A DNA stretch of 64,000 nucleotides from Planctomycetales bacterium. GTDB taxonomy: Bacteria; Planctomycetota; Planctomycetia; Isosphaerales; Isosphaeraceae. Shown here in pieces: positions 8,971 through 17,186 of the stretch. A model generated the notes under the pieces. That model was not told the DNA's origin. It did no database searches and worked only from the letters and a program-made list of their open reading frames with translations. The stretch lies in the NCBI GenBank assembly GCA_027452145.1, contig DAIDHB010000287.1:20841-84840 (forward strand), read 5' to 3'. Both the position numbers and the translations under genes were made by a program. How positions within the stretch are numbered: the stretch's first letter is position 1; the number at the start of each line of letters is the position of its first letter.

Positions 8971-9025
8971 GAGTCGTGTCGCGTCGCGTCGAGACGAGAC
9001 GAGATGAGATGAGTCGGTTCGGTTC
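8971..9025. repeat. Drifting pentanucleotide tandem repeat
   Basis: Eleven consecutive 5-bp words, most of them in neighbouring pairs: GCGTC twice, GAGAC twice, GAGAT twice, GGTTC twice, with single GAGTC and GTGTC. The word changes by one or two bases at each step while the 5-bp phase is kept. It lies between the MlaE and MCE genes. A similar array is at 27756. It is probably the product of replication slippage. Confidence 0.7.
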
Positions 9026-9071
9026 GGCCGGCGCCGGGACGCGGCGGGCCGGTCCCCGGGAGGTAGTTAAG

Positions 9072-10361
9072 ATGCACGCCCGCTTTTCGGCCCGCGAGGT
9101 CTGGGTCGGCCTCGTCGTGATCGTGGCCATCGGCGCCCTGATCTCCCTGGTCGGCCTGGCCAGCGACGGGCCCGGTTTCCTCTCGCCGCAGCAGACGATC
9201 AACGTGGTCTTCCGCGACGCGCAGGGAATCCGGGTCGGCAGCCCCGTGCGGGTCGCCGGGCTGGATACCGGCAGCGTGGTCGACACCGACATGGTCGAGG
9301 TCGAGGGGATGCTGCGGGCCCGGGTGCGGATCTCCCTGCCGGCGAAGCTGGTCAAGATGCTCCGCCAGGACGTGAAAGTCACGGTCGCGCCGGCCCTGAC
9401 CGGCATGAGCCACATCAACATCGTCTCGACGGGGCGATCGGGCGTGCCGCTGGTCGCCGGGCAGACGATCAGCGGAGTGGAGACGTCGTTCTTCGACCCG
9501 ATCATCGAGCAGGTCGGGCTGGGGCCCGTGGAGCGCAACGACATCCGCCACATGATCGCCGAGATCCGCCAGACGGTCGACTCGGCCGGCCCGCGGGTGC
9601 GGCAGGTCCTGGCATCACTCGAGGACACCACGGCGAACGTGAGGGAGCTGAGCGAGTCGGTCCGGCCGGCCATCGAGGGGACGGTCGCCGAGATCCACGA
9701 GCTGGCGAGGCGGATCCGGGTCAACTCGCCCCGCCTGGAGTCGACCCTCGCCCACGTCGACGCGATCACCGGGCAGGTGCAGGGGATCGTGACCGAGAAT
9801 CGCGAGAACATGCGGCAGTCGATGTCCTCAGTGCGGGACCTGACGGCCTCGGTGCAGGACATCGTGAGCAAGGACCGCGTGCGGGTCGAGCGGCTGCTTG
9901 ACGGGCTGGACGAGCTGCGTGCGCGCGGGGCGCGGGTGCTCTACCAGGCCGAGCAGGTCGCCACGCAGGTCGCCGGCATCCTGGTGCGGGGCCGGACCGA
10001 CATCCAGCGGGCGATCACGAACATCCGCGACGCCACCGACTGGGGCAACAAGCTGGTGCAGAAGATCTTCGCCAACCCGTTCGTGCTCAGCCCGTTCTAC
10101 AAGCCGAGCCGCGAGGACATCCGGGTCGAGGGGGCCTATGATACCGCGCTGATGTTCACCCACGGTGCCGAGGCGCTCCAGGACGCGGTCAAGACGCTCG
10201 AGGCCATGCAGGCGATGCCGGCAACGCCCGATCAGCAGCGGGACATCCAGCAGCTCCGGCAGAAGGTGCTGGTTTTGACCGAGCAGCTCGGTTCGACATC
10301 GCAGCGGCTGGCCGAGTCGCTCAAGCAGCCCGTGGGACGCGAACGGGTGCGCCGGCAATGA
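9072..10361 (+). CDS. MCE-domain (MlaD-like) lipid-transport protein
   Basis: 429 residues from ATG 9072, which follows GGGAGG at a spacing of about 9. One transmembrane anchor (VWVGLVVIVAIGALISLVGL) spans residues 10-30. An MCE domain covers about 40-120 (INVVFRDAQGIRVGSPVRVA, GLDTGSV, VAPALTGMSHINIVS). A long helical region of the type that forms needle-like tubes between membranes fills 150-420. It would carry lipids across the periplasm with the MlaE permease at 8045. The frame extends upstream but reads into the pentanucleotide repeat, so that start was rejected. Confidence 0.92.
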   Translation: MHARFSAREVWVGLVVIVAIGALISLVGLASDGPGFLSPQQTINVVFRDAQGIRVGSPVRVAGLDTGSVVDTDMVEVEGMLRARVRISLPAKLVKMLRQDVKVTVAPALTGMSHINIVSTGRSGVPLVAGQTISGVETSFFDPIIEQVGLGPVERNDIRHMIAEIRQTVDSAGPRVRQVLASLEDTTANVRELSESVRPAIEGTVAEIHELARRIRVNSPRLESTLAHVDAITGQVQGIVTENRENMRQSMSSVRDLTASVQDIVSKDRVRVERLLDGLDELRARGARVLYQAEQVATQVAGILVRGRTDIQRAITNIRDATDWGNKLVQKIFANPFVLSPFYKPSREDIRVEGAYDTALMFTHGAEALQDAVKTLEAMQAMPATPDQQRDIQQLRQKVLVLTEQLGSTSQRLAESLKQPVGRERVRRQ

Positions 10362-10402
10362 CGAGGGCGTAGACCGGGAGGCCCTACCTTCGTGCCTTTG
10401 AT

Positions 10403-10430
10403 TAAACTCGCTCCAGATTCCGGCCGATAC
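10403..10430 (+). promoter_or_regulatory. Sigma-28 (FliA) promoter candidate
   Basis: TAAA at 10403-10406 and GCCGATAC at 10423-10430, separated by 16 bp. The enterobacterial FliA consensus is TAAA-N15-GCCGATAA, so this matches 11 of 12 positions with one extra spacer base. It points at the FlgM-like gene about 180 nt downstream, which is where such a promoter makes sense. Resemblance is seen directly; use by a planctomycete FliA is inferred. Confidence 0.45.
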
Positions 10431-10611
10431 TTATTGCTGTTGAGGCCCGATACGGGCATCACGGCGTGAGCGGAGACCGGAGCGGGACGCCCGAAAGAAG
10501 GGGCCGAAAGGCCGCTGGGCTCCCGGGGGGCCTCCGTGGGTACCGAGACAGACATCTCATGGTTCTGCCGGCGGCGGAGCCGACGGCCAATGCACCCGAT
10601 TGGGAGGCGCG

Positions 10612-10896
10612 ATGGAAATCTACGGCGCTGGGGGAACACAGGGCCCTCAACCCATTTACCCGCGACTGGCCGCGTTTAGCGTCGAGGCCGGCCACACGGT
10701 GCACTCCAGTGCCCCGCGTGACCATGTCGAGATCTCGCCCCTGGGCCAGATGCTCGACGGGATCGGCCAGTTGCCCGAGATCCGCCACGAGCGGGTCGAC
10801 GAGATCCGCCGGCAGATTGCGGCCGGATCGTACGAGACCCCGGAAAAGCTCGAGCTGGCCCTCGACCGCCTGCTCGACGAGTTCCGCGGTTGGTGA
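10612..10896 (+). CDS. FlgM-like anti-sigma-28 factor
   Basis: 94 residues from ATG 10612 with GGGAGGCG upstream. The N-terminal half is probably disordered. The C-terminal half (HVEISPLGQMLDGI, LPEIRHERVDEIRRQIAAG, YETPEKLELALDRLLDE) has the helices by which FlgM holds the flagellar sigma factor. Planctomycete FlgM-like proteins of this type begin with MEIYG and end in this same pattern. It would block late flagellar genes until the protein is exported. It stands alone, without other flagellar genes in the window, but with a sigma-28-like promoter upstream. Confidence 0.75.
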   Translation: MEIYGAGGTQGPQPIYPRLAAFSVEAGHTVHSSAPRDHVEISPLGQMLDGIGQLPEIRHERVDEIRRQIAAGSYETPEKLELALDRLLDEFRGW

Positions 10897-11229
10897 TGTC
10901 ACAATCCCGGGCGCGGGCGGCCAGGCGCCGCCCCCGCCGGCGGGCGGGCGCGAACCCGATGTCTGGCCGGCCTGGGGCCCCGAGATGGGGCCGCCGCGCC
11001 GGCGCGTTCCAGCGAATTCCCTCGGGGAAAAACACGACCGGCGGGCGACAACGACCTTGGCAACCGGGGTGACAGCGCGGAAGAATAGGTGCGGCCGGTG
11101 CCCGCGCTTTTCCCTTCCCACGGCGGGCGGCGACGGCGGGCGCCCGACCGAGCCCGGCGGCTCGTTCCCTTCCGGTACGGCTGGCCTGCGGAGGCGCGCG
11201 GGCGCGATCCACCCGAGGAGATCTGCATC
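10897..11229. other. Spacer before the GspE/PilB gene
   Basis: 333 bp without a recognisable gene. It is extremely GC-rich, with runs of CGGCGGGCG type. The GspE frame is open from 11089 but encodes Arg/Pro-rich residues with no family match. I see no firm promoter or terminator in it. Confidence 0.35.
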
Positions 11230-12801
11230 GTGGAGCCCACGACCGCCTCGTCACGCCCCACCGCGGTGACGCACACCTTGCCCCATCGCCCCGCACCGGG
11301 CACCGGCCACGGGCCCGCCGAGGCTCAGCTCCCCGAGCTCTCCCCGGCCGAGGAGACCCTCATCACGGTCCTCCTCAGAAAGGGCCTGGTGACCACCGAG
11401 CAGGTCCACGCCGCCCAGGTTTACGGCAAGGAGCACAATCGCGACCTGCGGCAGGCCATCCTCGAGCTCAACCTCATCTCGCCCGAGGTTCTCAACCAGC
11501 TCGCCTTCGAGCGGCTGACCGCCCTGGCCGCCGACAACGGACAGCCCGGCACCGAGGTCGCCACGATCGCCGCCGGTCCGCTCTCCCCCGACCGGACGCA
11601 GCATCAGCGCGACGTCCGCAAGGAACTCCAGGAGAAGTCGGTCACCGCGACGCTCTCCGAGCTGGTCAATGACGTGCTCCTGCGCGCCTGCGACTGCCAG
11701 GCGACCGACATCCACTTCGACCCGCAGGAGAACGGCCTGCGGGTCCGCTACCGGATCGACGGGCAGCTCCAGGACATCCTCTTCATCGAGCCGGCGATGG
11801 CCACTCCGGTCATCAGCCGGCTCAAGATCATGTCGAACCTCAACATCGTCGAGCGCCGGCACTCGCAGGACGGGCGGATCACGATCCAGCAGCACAACCG
11901 CCCGCGCGACCTCCGCCTGGCGACCTTCCCGACGACCTTCGGCGAGAAAATCGTCATCCGCATCCACGAGGTGCTCACCGACGCCCAGGACTTCACCCAC
12001 CTGGGCATGACCGCCGAGCAGGCCGAGACGATCGATCGCCTGATCACGCAGCCCTATGGCGCCGTGCTCGTCGCGGGGCCCGTCGGCGCCGGGAAGACCT
12101 CGACGCTCTACAACTGCCTCGAGCGGATCAACTCCCCGATGAAGAACATCATGACGATCGAGGATCCGATCGAGCATCGGATCCCGGGCGTCAACCAGGC
12201 GCAGATCACGCCCGGCGAGATGGGCTTCTCCGAGGGCCTCCGCGCGATGCTTCGCCAGGACCCGGATGTCATCATGATCGGCGAGATCCGCGACGACGAG
12301 ACTGCGCGGATCGGCATCCGCGCCGCACTCACCGGTGTCCTGGTCTTCAGCACCCTGCACGGCTCGGACGCGCCCAGCACGATCAGCAACCTGTACAACT
12401 TCGGCATCCCCGGCTATCAGCTCTCCAGCAGCCTGCTGGCGATTGTTTCGCAGCGGCTGATCCGGAAGGTCTGCCCCTATTGCCGCGTCAGCTACACCGC
12501 TGGCGAGAAGGAGCTGACGGCGCTGGAGCTCGACCCGGCCGAGTACGGCGACCTCAAGCTCCACCGCGGCCTGGGCTGCCCGGCCTGTTTCCAGACCGGC
12601 TACCTCGGCCGGACGGGCATCTACGAAATCATGGTCGTCGGCGAGGAGCTCCGCGACCTGATCTTCCAGCAGATCCCCAAGGACGTCCTCCGCCGGGTGG
12701 CGATGGACCTGGGCATGCGCACGCTCAAGCACAGCGCGATCGACAAGATCCTCGAGGGCGTGACGACGCTGGAAGAGGCGTATCGGATCATCTCGTTCTG
12801 A
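11230..12801 (+). CDS. GspE/PilB-family secretion or pilus ATPase
   Basis: 523 residues from GTG 11230 with GAGGAG upstream. The N-terminal domain (residues 40-95) resembles the GspE/PilB N-terminal helix bundle. The ATPase core has the P-loop GPVGAGKTSTL, the Asp box VMIGEIRDDETA, the His box VFSTLHGSDAPS, and the zinc-binding pairs CPYC and CPAC. These hexameric ATPases extend type IV pili or drive type II secretion from the cytosol. The other apparatus genes are not nearby; the only pilin-like gene in the window is at 27874. Whether it serves pili or secretion is open. Confidence 0.93.
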   Translation: MEPTTASSRPTAVTHTLPHRPAPGTGHGPAEAQLPELSPAEETLITVLLRKGLVTTEQVHAAQVYGKEHNRDLRQAILELNLISPEVLNQLAFERLTALAADNGQPGTEVATIAAGPLSPDRTQHQRDVRKELQEKSVTATLSELVNDVLLRACDCQATDIHFDPQENGLRVRYRIDGQLQDILFIEPAMATPVISRLKIMSNLNIVERRHSQDGRITIQQHNRPRDLRLATFPTTFGEKIVIRIHEVLTDAQDFTHLGMTAEQAETIDRLITQPYGAVLVAGPVGAGKTSTLYNCLERINSPMKNIMTIEDPIEHRIPGVNQAQITPGEMGFSEGLRAMLRQDPDVIMIGEIRDDETARIGIRAALTGVLVFSTLHGSDAPSTISNLYNFGIPGYQLSSSLLAIVSQRLIRKVCPYCRVSYTAGEKELTALELDPAEYGDLKLHRGLGCPACFQTGYLGRTGIYEIMVVGEELRDLIFQQIPKDVLRRVAMDLGMRTLKHSAIDKILEGVTTLEEAYRIISF

Positions 12802-12829
12802 TCGCCGCCACATCGAGCGGGCCCGGCCC

Positions 12830-13297
12830 ATGCACCCCGACGAGGACCTTACGCCGCGGCTGCGCCCGTCGTGTCACAGGTGCGGCGCGCCGTTCACCGA
12901 CCCGGGCGATGCTCGCTGCCCGAGATGCTTCGATGAACCGCGAGCGTCGAGGAAGCCCGCCTTCCGATGGCGCATTCGATTGCGGCTCTGGACGTTGCTC
13001 CTGCTGATCGCAGTCTGCGCCCTGGCGATCTACGGAGGCCTTCGGGCATGGCGGCACCACCTGGCCGACGACAGCCACGAGTTCCGCCCCCATGAGGAAG
13101 AGGCCCAGTACCAGGCGTTCCTCGAGGGCGCCTTCACCCACCAGGCCGAGATTGCCGAGGCACGGGCCAGGTCGGGGCAGGGGGATCCCGAGTCCTGGCT
13201 CCGCCAGGGGGCCGACTATCGGGCGAAGGCCGCCCGTTGCGAGAGGATGAGGCGGGAATACGAATGGCGGGCGCGGCTCAAGCAAGAGGGCTGGTAA
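12830..13297 (+). CDS. Zinc-ribbon single-pass membrane protein, unknown
   Basis: 155 residues. A zinc ribbon (CHRC near residue 15, CPRC near 30) is followed by an Arg-rich stretch and one transmembrane helix (LWTLLLLIAVCALAIYGGL). A charged, helical C-terminal half rich in Glu, Arg and Ala follows. I do not recognise a named family; small planctomycete proteins of this layout are common. It lies 28 bp after the GspE/PilB gene in the same direction and may be cotranscribed. Function cannot be assigned. Confidence 0.7.
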   Translation: MHPDEDLTPRLRPSCHRCGAPFTDPGDARCPRCFDEPRASRKPAFRWRIRLRLWTLLLLIAVCALAIYGGLRAWRHHLADDSHEFRPHEEEAQYQAFLEGAFTHQAEIAEARARSGQGDPESWLRQGADYRAKAARCERMRREYEWRARLKQEGW

Positions 13298-13389
13298 ATC
13301 CCGCGCAATTCCCTGTGTGCGACAATCTCCCGGCGGGCCGTCGTTGAAAAATGGCCGGGTCCTGAGTAAGAATCATTGAGGGGCAGAAA

Positions 13390-13420
13390 CGCGACACCGT
13401 CCGCGTCGCGATTTTCTTCT
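13390..13420 (+). terminator. Weak terminator candidate
   Basis: Hairpin CGCGAC (13390-13395) with GTCGCG (13405-13410), a 9-nt loop, then ATTTTCTTCTTCC. The stem is short and the T-tract is broken. Its position after the GspE/PilB pair suits a terminator. Confidence 0.3.
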
Positions 13421-13455
13421 TCCTTCCTTCACAACCGCGAATCGGCCCCCGGGAA

Positions 13456-14226
13456 ATGACACCAATGCGACGCGGCACCCGAAAGATCTCGCCCCGCCTG
13501 GAGGCCCTGGAGTCGAAGGAGCTTCTCTCGGCCGGCCTTCCCGTGCTGACCATGCGTACGCTCGAGCACATCGAAGGCCGCATCAACGCGATCATGGGGA
13601 CGCTGGCACGGACGAATGACACGGCTCGCGCCGGCGAGGCCCTGACGGCGCTGTCGCGAAGGATCCCCTTCGGCGCCCGACAGCTCGCCCCGGCCTGGCG
13701 GTTCGACCTGAGGCTCTACCAGCCGGGCGTCGAGGGAACAGGCAATGTGATGAACAAGCAGGTCCTCGGCGACCTGGATCGCTACCTGATCGCCGGCGTC
13801 GGCGGAAAGGTCTTCCGCGTCCTGGGGCCGGGGTCGTCGATCTACTACGTCCTCTCGCCGGCGCCGACGCCCACGCCGGCGCCAACGCCCCCGCCGGGAG
13901 GCAGGAACCCCGGGGGTTCGGCACCGACCACGACGTACAGTACCGTGAACCTCGTCAATCAATACGGATCGACGCTCTGGATCGACCTTTATTATTCGAG
14001 TAACGGTCCGGCGGGATGGCAGGCCGTATCCGTGCCTCCCTACTCCGCTTTCACCGTGCAGGGAAGCAACGAATCACTCTGGGTCGCGATCTGGAAGAAT
14101 TCCTCCACGAATCGGCCGCCCGACTTCACGGCGTCCACCAATTACACCGGGTACCAGATGAATGGGGGAACCATCAGGATCACGAGTCTCGGCGGGTTCC
14201 CCAGTATTAACGTGACTCCGGGGTAA
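13456..14226 (+). CDS. Secreted protein with LExLExxxLLS N-terminal motif
   Basis: 256 residues. The N-terminus KISPRLEALESKELLSAG matches the planctomycete secretion-associated motif (LEPR-xLL type) found on large exported proteins. A helical domain follows (residues 25-125), then a linker of repeated PTP units (around 130-150), then a beta-rich domain of about 95 residues with VNLVNQYGSTLWIDLYYS and VSVPPYSAFTVQGSNESLW. That domain resembles small extracellular beta sandwiches. Function is unknown. GGGAA precedes the ATG; a second ATG at 13465 is possible. Confidence 0.75.
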   Translation: MTPMRRGTRKISPRLEALESKELLSAGLPVLTMRTLEHIEGRINAIMGTLARTNDTARAGEALTALSRRIPFGARQLAPAWRFDLRLYQPGVEGTGNVMNKQVLGDLDRYLIAGVGGKVFRVLGPGSSIYYVLSPAPTPTPAPTPPPGGRNPGGSAPTTTYSTVNLVNQYGSTLWIDLYYSSNGPAGWQAVSVPPYSAFTVQGSNESLWVAIWKNSSTNRPPDFTASTNYTGYQMNGGTIRITSLGGFPSINVTPG

Positions 14227-14331
14227 AGCTGTAAAACCGGCCAGGCTGCGACCTCGACGCTCCCGTCAGCCCGCGGTCGCCCGGGCGGCTCGATCCGAAT
14301 CGCCCTTCGGTCCACCGGCAATGGGAACCTC

Positions 14332-15531
14332 ATGCGGATCACGATCGTCACGGAGACGTACTTCCCCCAGGTCAACGGGGTCTCGCGGACTCTGGGCGCA
14401 CTGGTGCGGCACCTGACTGCGTCGGGCGACGAGGTCCAGTTGATCCACCCGGATTACGGTGAATCGATCGACGGGCACGGGCAGGCGCACGCGGTCCGCT
14501 CGGTGAGGCTTCCCTTTTACAGGGAGCTGTACCTGCCGCTGCCGCCGTTCGGCGCGGTGCGTCGTGCCATCGACGCCTTCCGGCCGGACATCGTGCACAT
14601 CGCCACCGAGGCGACCCTGGGCCTGAGCGTCCTGCGGTTCGCCCGGAAGCGCCGGCTGGCGACGGTGTCGAGCTTCCACACCAATTTCGACCAGTACAGC
14701 CGGCACTATCGTGTCGGCTGGCTGCGGAGTGTGATCTGGCGATATCTGCGCTGGTTCCACAACCGGACGCGCGAGACCTACGTGCCGTCGCGGGCGACGA
14801 TCGCGCAGCTCGAGGCCATGGGATTCGAGCGACTGGTGCTCTGGAAGCGGGGCGTGGACGCGGAGACGTTTCGCCCCGATCGTCCCGGGCGCGACGAGAT
14901 CCGCCGCGCCCTGGGCTGGACGCCCGAGGACGTCGTGATTGCTCACGTCAGTCGGATCGCGCCCGAGAAGAACGTGGACTACCTCGCCGACGCGCTGTCG
15001 ATCGTCGTCGCCCGACGCCCCGAGGTCCGCGTCCTGATGGTCGGCGACGGCCCGTCGCGGGGCGTGCTCGAGCGCCGACTCGGCGACTCGGCCCGGTTCG
15101 TCGGCTACAGGAAGGGCCAGGAGCTGGCCGACCACTACGCGGCGGCCGACATCTTCGCCTTCGCGAGCCTGACCGAGACCTTCGGCAACGTGGTGCTCGA
15201 GGCGATGGCCTCGGGCCTGCCGGTCGTCGCGGTGCGGGCCGGCGGGGTGGGCGAGACGGTGCGTCCCGGCGAGACGGGGAGCCTGGTCGAGCCGTCCGAC
15301 CCGCCCGATGTCCTGGCCCGGGAGCTGATCCGGCTGGTCGAGCAGCCCGGCGAGCGAAGGCGGCTGGCCGAGGCCGCGCGTCGCTATGGCGAGAGCCAGA
15401 GCTGGTCCACGATCATGGGCGGGCTGCGCGAGCGCTACCTGGCGGTGGTCGCCGAGGTTGAGGCCGGCGCCTCGAATCGGTCGGCGACATCCGCGCGGAC
15501 CCACAGGCCCGGGAACCGCGTCCGCCGGTAG
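14332..15531 (+). CDS. GT4-family glycosyltransferase
   Basis: 399 residues with the GT-B fold. The N-terminal half has ITIVTETYFPQVNGVSRTLG and FRPDIVHIATEATLGL. The C-terminal half has VIAHVSRIAPEKNVDYLADA, VLMVGDGPSRG and the donor-binding ETFGNVVLEAMASGLPVVAV. It is closest in style to mannosyl- or glucosyltransferases acting on lipids (PimB or sulfoquinovosyl types), at the cytosolic face of the membrane. Its last 97 nt overlap the 3' end of the convergent membrane glycosyltransferase gene. Donor and acceptor are unknown. Confidence 0.92.
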   Translation: MRITIVTETYFPQVNGVSRTLGALVRHLTASGDEVQLIHPDYGESIDGHGQAHAVRSVRLPFYRELYLPLPPFGAVRRAIDAFRPDIVHIATEATLGLSVLRFARKRRLATVSSFHTNFDQYSRHYRVGWLRSVIWRYLRWFHNRTRETYVPSRATIAQLEAMGFERLVLWKRGVDAETFRPDRPGRDEIRRALGWTPEDVVIAHVSRIAPEKNVDYLADALSIVVARRPEVRVLMVGDGPSRGVLERRLGDSARFVGYRKGQELADHYAAADIFAFASLTETFGNVVLEAMASGLPVVAVRAGGVGETVRPGETGSLVEPSDPPDVLARELIRLVEQPGERRRLAEAARRYGESQSWSTIMGGLRERYLAVVAEVEAGASNRSATSARTHRPGNRVRR

Positions 15532-17126
15532 TGCGCCGGCAGGAACGCCCGCAGGCCCGAGAACGGCGGATAGCCGGCGAAGATCAGTTCGGGCGGGCGG
15601 CGGCGCAGGGTGTCGAGGATCTCGGCGACTCGCGGCCCGATCAGCGGATGGTCGCGGTCGGCCAGGTCGCGCAGCAGGTTGTCGACGAAAAAGTGGCGGG
15701 TGGGGCTATCGAGCCCGGAATAGAAGTGGAGCGGGCTCTGCCAGCCCCAAACATAGAGTCGGGGGTGGTCCCAGCCGGCGCACCGGCGCCCCAGCTCGCG
15801 GCCGAGCTGCCGCAGCACGATCCACTGACCGCCCCCCTTGTACCGGCGGGTCAGCTCCGCGGGCGGGACGGCCAGGTAATAGCGAATCTGGAGCGCGGTC
15901 GTGCCCGCGACCGCGACGGCCAGCAGGAAGGCCGCGACACCGGCCAGCCACCGGCGCGACGGAACGCGGCGGACCGATCCGATCGCGTCGGCCAGCGCGA
16001 CGGCGACGGCGATCGCCACGCCCGGGGTCGGCAACAGGTAGTAGTGGGGCCAGTAGAGCCCGGGCAGGATGACCTGGAGCCAGGCGGCGATCGTCCAGCC
16101 CGCGGCCAGCCGCCGGCGGGAATCGCTGCGGGGCCCGATCGTCAGGTAGATCAGCGCCGGCGCCGACGCCAGCCAGAGCGGCCAGCTCCCGGTCGCCCAC
16201 CAGACGTAGTAATCCGTGGTGCCGAAGGGCGGCGGCAGGTTCCCCTTCGGATCGGCGTTGCCTGTCAGCCAGCGGACCGCCGGAGACGGCTGGTTCGGGT
16301 CGGGCAGCGTGTCGGTCGCCAGCGCCCGCGCCTGGAGGACGATGTCCTGGTACGCGGCCGGCCCGGCGCCCCGGGCGATCACGACGGCCAGGGCAACTCC
16401 GGCGATCAGGGCGGTCCCCGAGCCGAGGATCAGCACGTCGCCGATCGACCGTCTCGTGCCCCGCGGCGCCCCGTCGCCGCTCGCCCGCCGGCCGAGCAAA
16501 AGCGCCGGCAGGATGACGACGATCTGCGCGAGGGCAACCTGCTTCACCATCGCCGACGCGCCGAGCGCCACGCCCGCGCCGAAGAGCCAGCGCCGGTCGT
16601 CGCGGTCGAGTCCCCGGATCGTCATCTCCAGCGTGAGGATAGAAAACCAGTTGATGAAATGTTCCATGTTCGACCCGTTGCCGAAGACGAACGGGTCGGT
16701 GCTCAGGAGGATGTACAGGAACGCGGCGAGGCAGGCGGCGATCGGTCCGCCCAGCCGGCCGGCGACCCACCAGACCGCGGCGATCGTCCCCAGCACGAAC
16801 GGAATCGCCATCAGGCGGATCGCCAGCTCGCGGTATCCGCCGGCCGCGACGGCCGCCGTGTAGATCCAGTACCCGAGCGGGGGCTTGTACTCGGTCAGGT
16901 CGCGGTAGAGGGCGTCTCCCTTGAGGACGCGGTGCCCCATGTAGGCATAGGCCGCCTCGTCGCAGTCGAGCGGCTCGGAGGCGCCGACCGTCCGCGGCCA
17001 GAGGTCAACTCCCGTCACGGCGCGGACGTCCGGGGCGAACGTGTGCGCGCGGTACCAGACCGCGAGCACCATCAGGACGACCAGGACGATCGGGGACCAT
17101 CGCATGGGGTCGGGTTCCGGGTTCAC
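15435..17126 (-). CDS. ArnT-like (GT39/GT83-type) membrane glycosyltransferase
   Basis: 563 residues with roughly ten hydrophobic helices. An early extracytoplasmic loop holds the acidic pair in EPLDCDEAAYAYMGHRVLKG and then EYKPPLGYWIY, the pattern of polyprenyl-phosphate-sugar transferases such as ArnT and PMT. The soluble tail begins near residue 430. It would move a sugar from a lipid carrier onto a lipid or protein outside the membrane. GTG 17126 is the longest start; ATG 17105 with GGAA upstream is equally likely. The 3' end overlaps the GT4 gene on the other strand. Confidence 0.82.
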   Translation of the reverse strand: MNPEPDPMRWSPIVLVVLMVLAVWYRAHTFAPDVRAVTGVDLWPRTVGASEPLDCDEAAYAYMGHRVLKGDALYRDLTEYKPPLGYWIYTAAVAAGGYRELAIRLMAIPFVLGTIAAVWWVAGRLGGPIAACLAAFLYILLSTDPFVFGNGSNMEHFINWFSILTLEMTIRGLDRDDRRWLFGAGVALGASAMVKQVALAQIVVILPALLLGRRASGDGAPRGTRRSIGDVLILGSGTALIAGVALAVVIARGAGPAAYQDIVLQARALATDTLPDPNQPSPAVRWLTGNADPKGNLPPPFGTTDYYVWWATGSWPLWLASAPALIYLTIGPRSDSRRRLAAGWTIAAWLQVILPGLYWPHYYLLPTPGVAIAVAVALADAIGSVRRVPSRRWLAGVAAFLLAVAVAGTTALQIRYYLAVPPAELTRRYKGGGQWIVLRQLGRELGRRCAGWDHPRLYVWGWQSPLHFYSGLDSPTRHFFVDNLLRDLADRDHPLIGPRVAEILDTLRRRPPELIFAGYPPFSGLRAFLPAHYRRTRFPGLWVRADVADRFEAPASTSATTAR

Positions 17127-17186
17127 GCCCGCGGCGGACCGCCGTTCGACCGGGTTTGCTCGCTCTTGCCTGCGCGGCCGGCCGGC

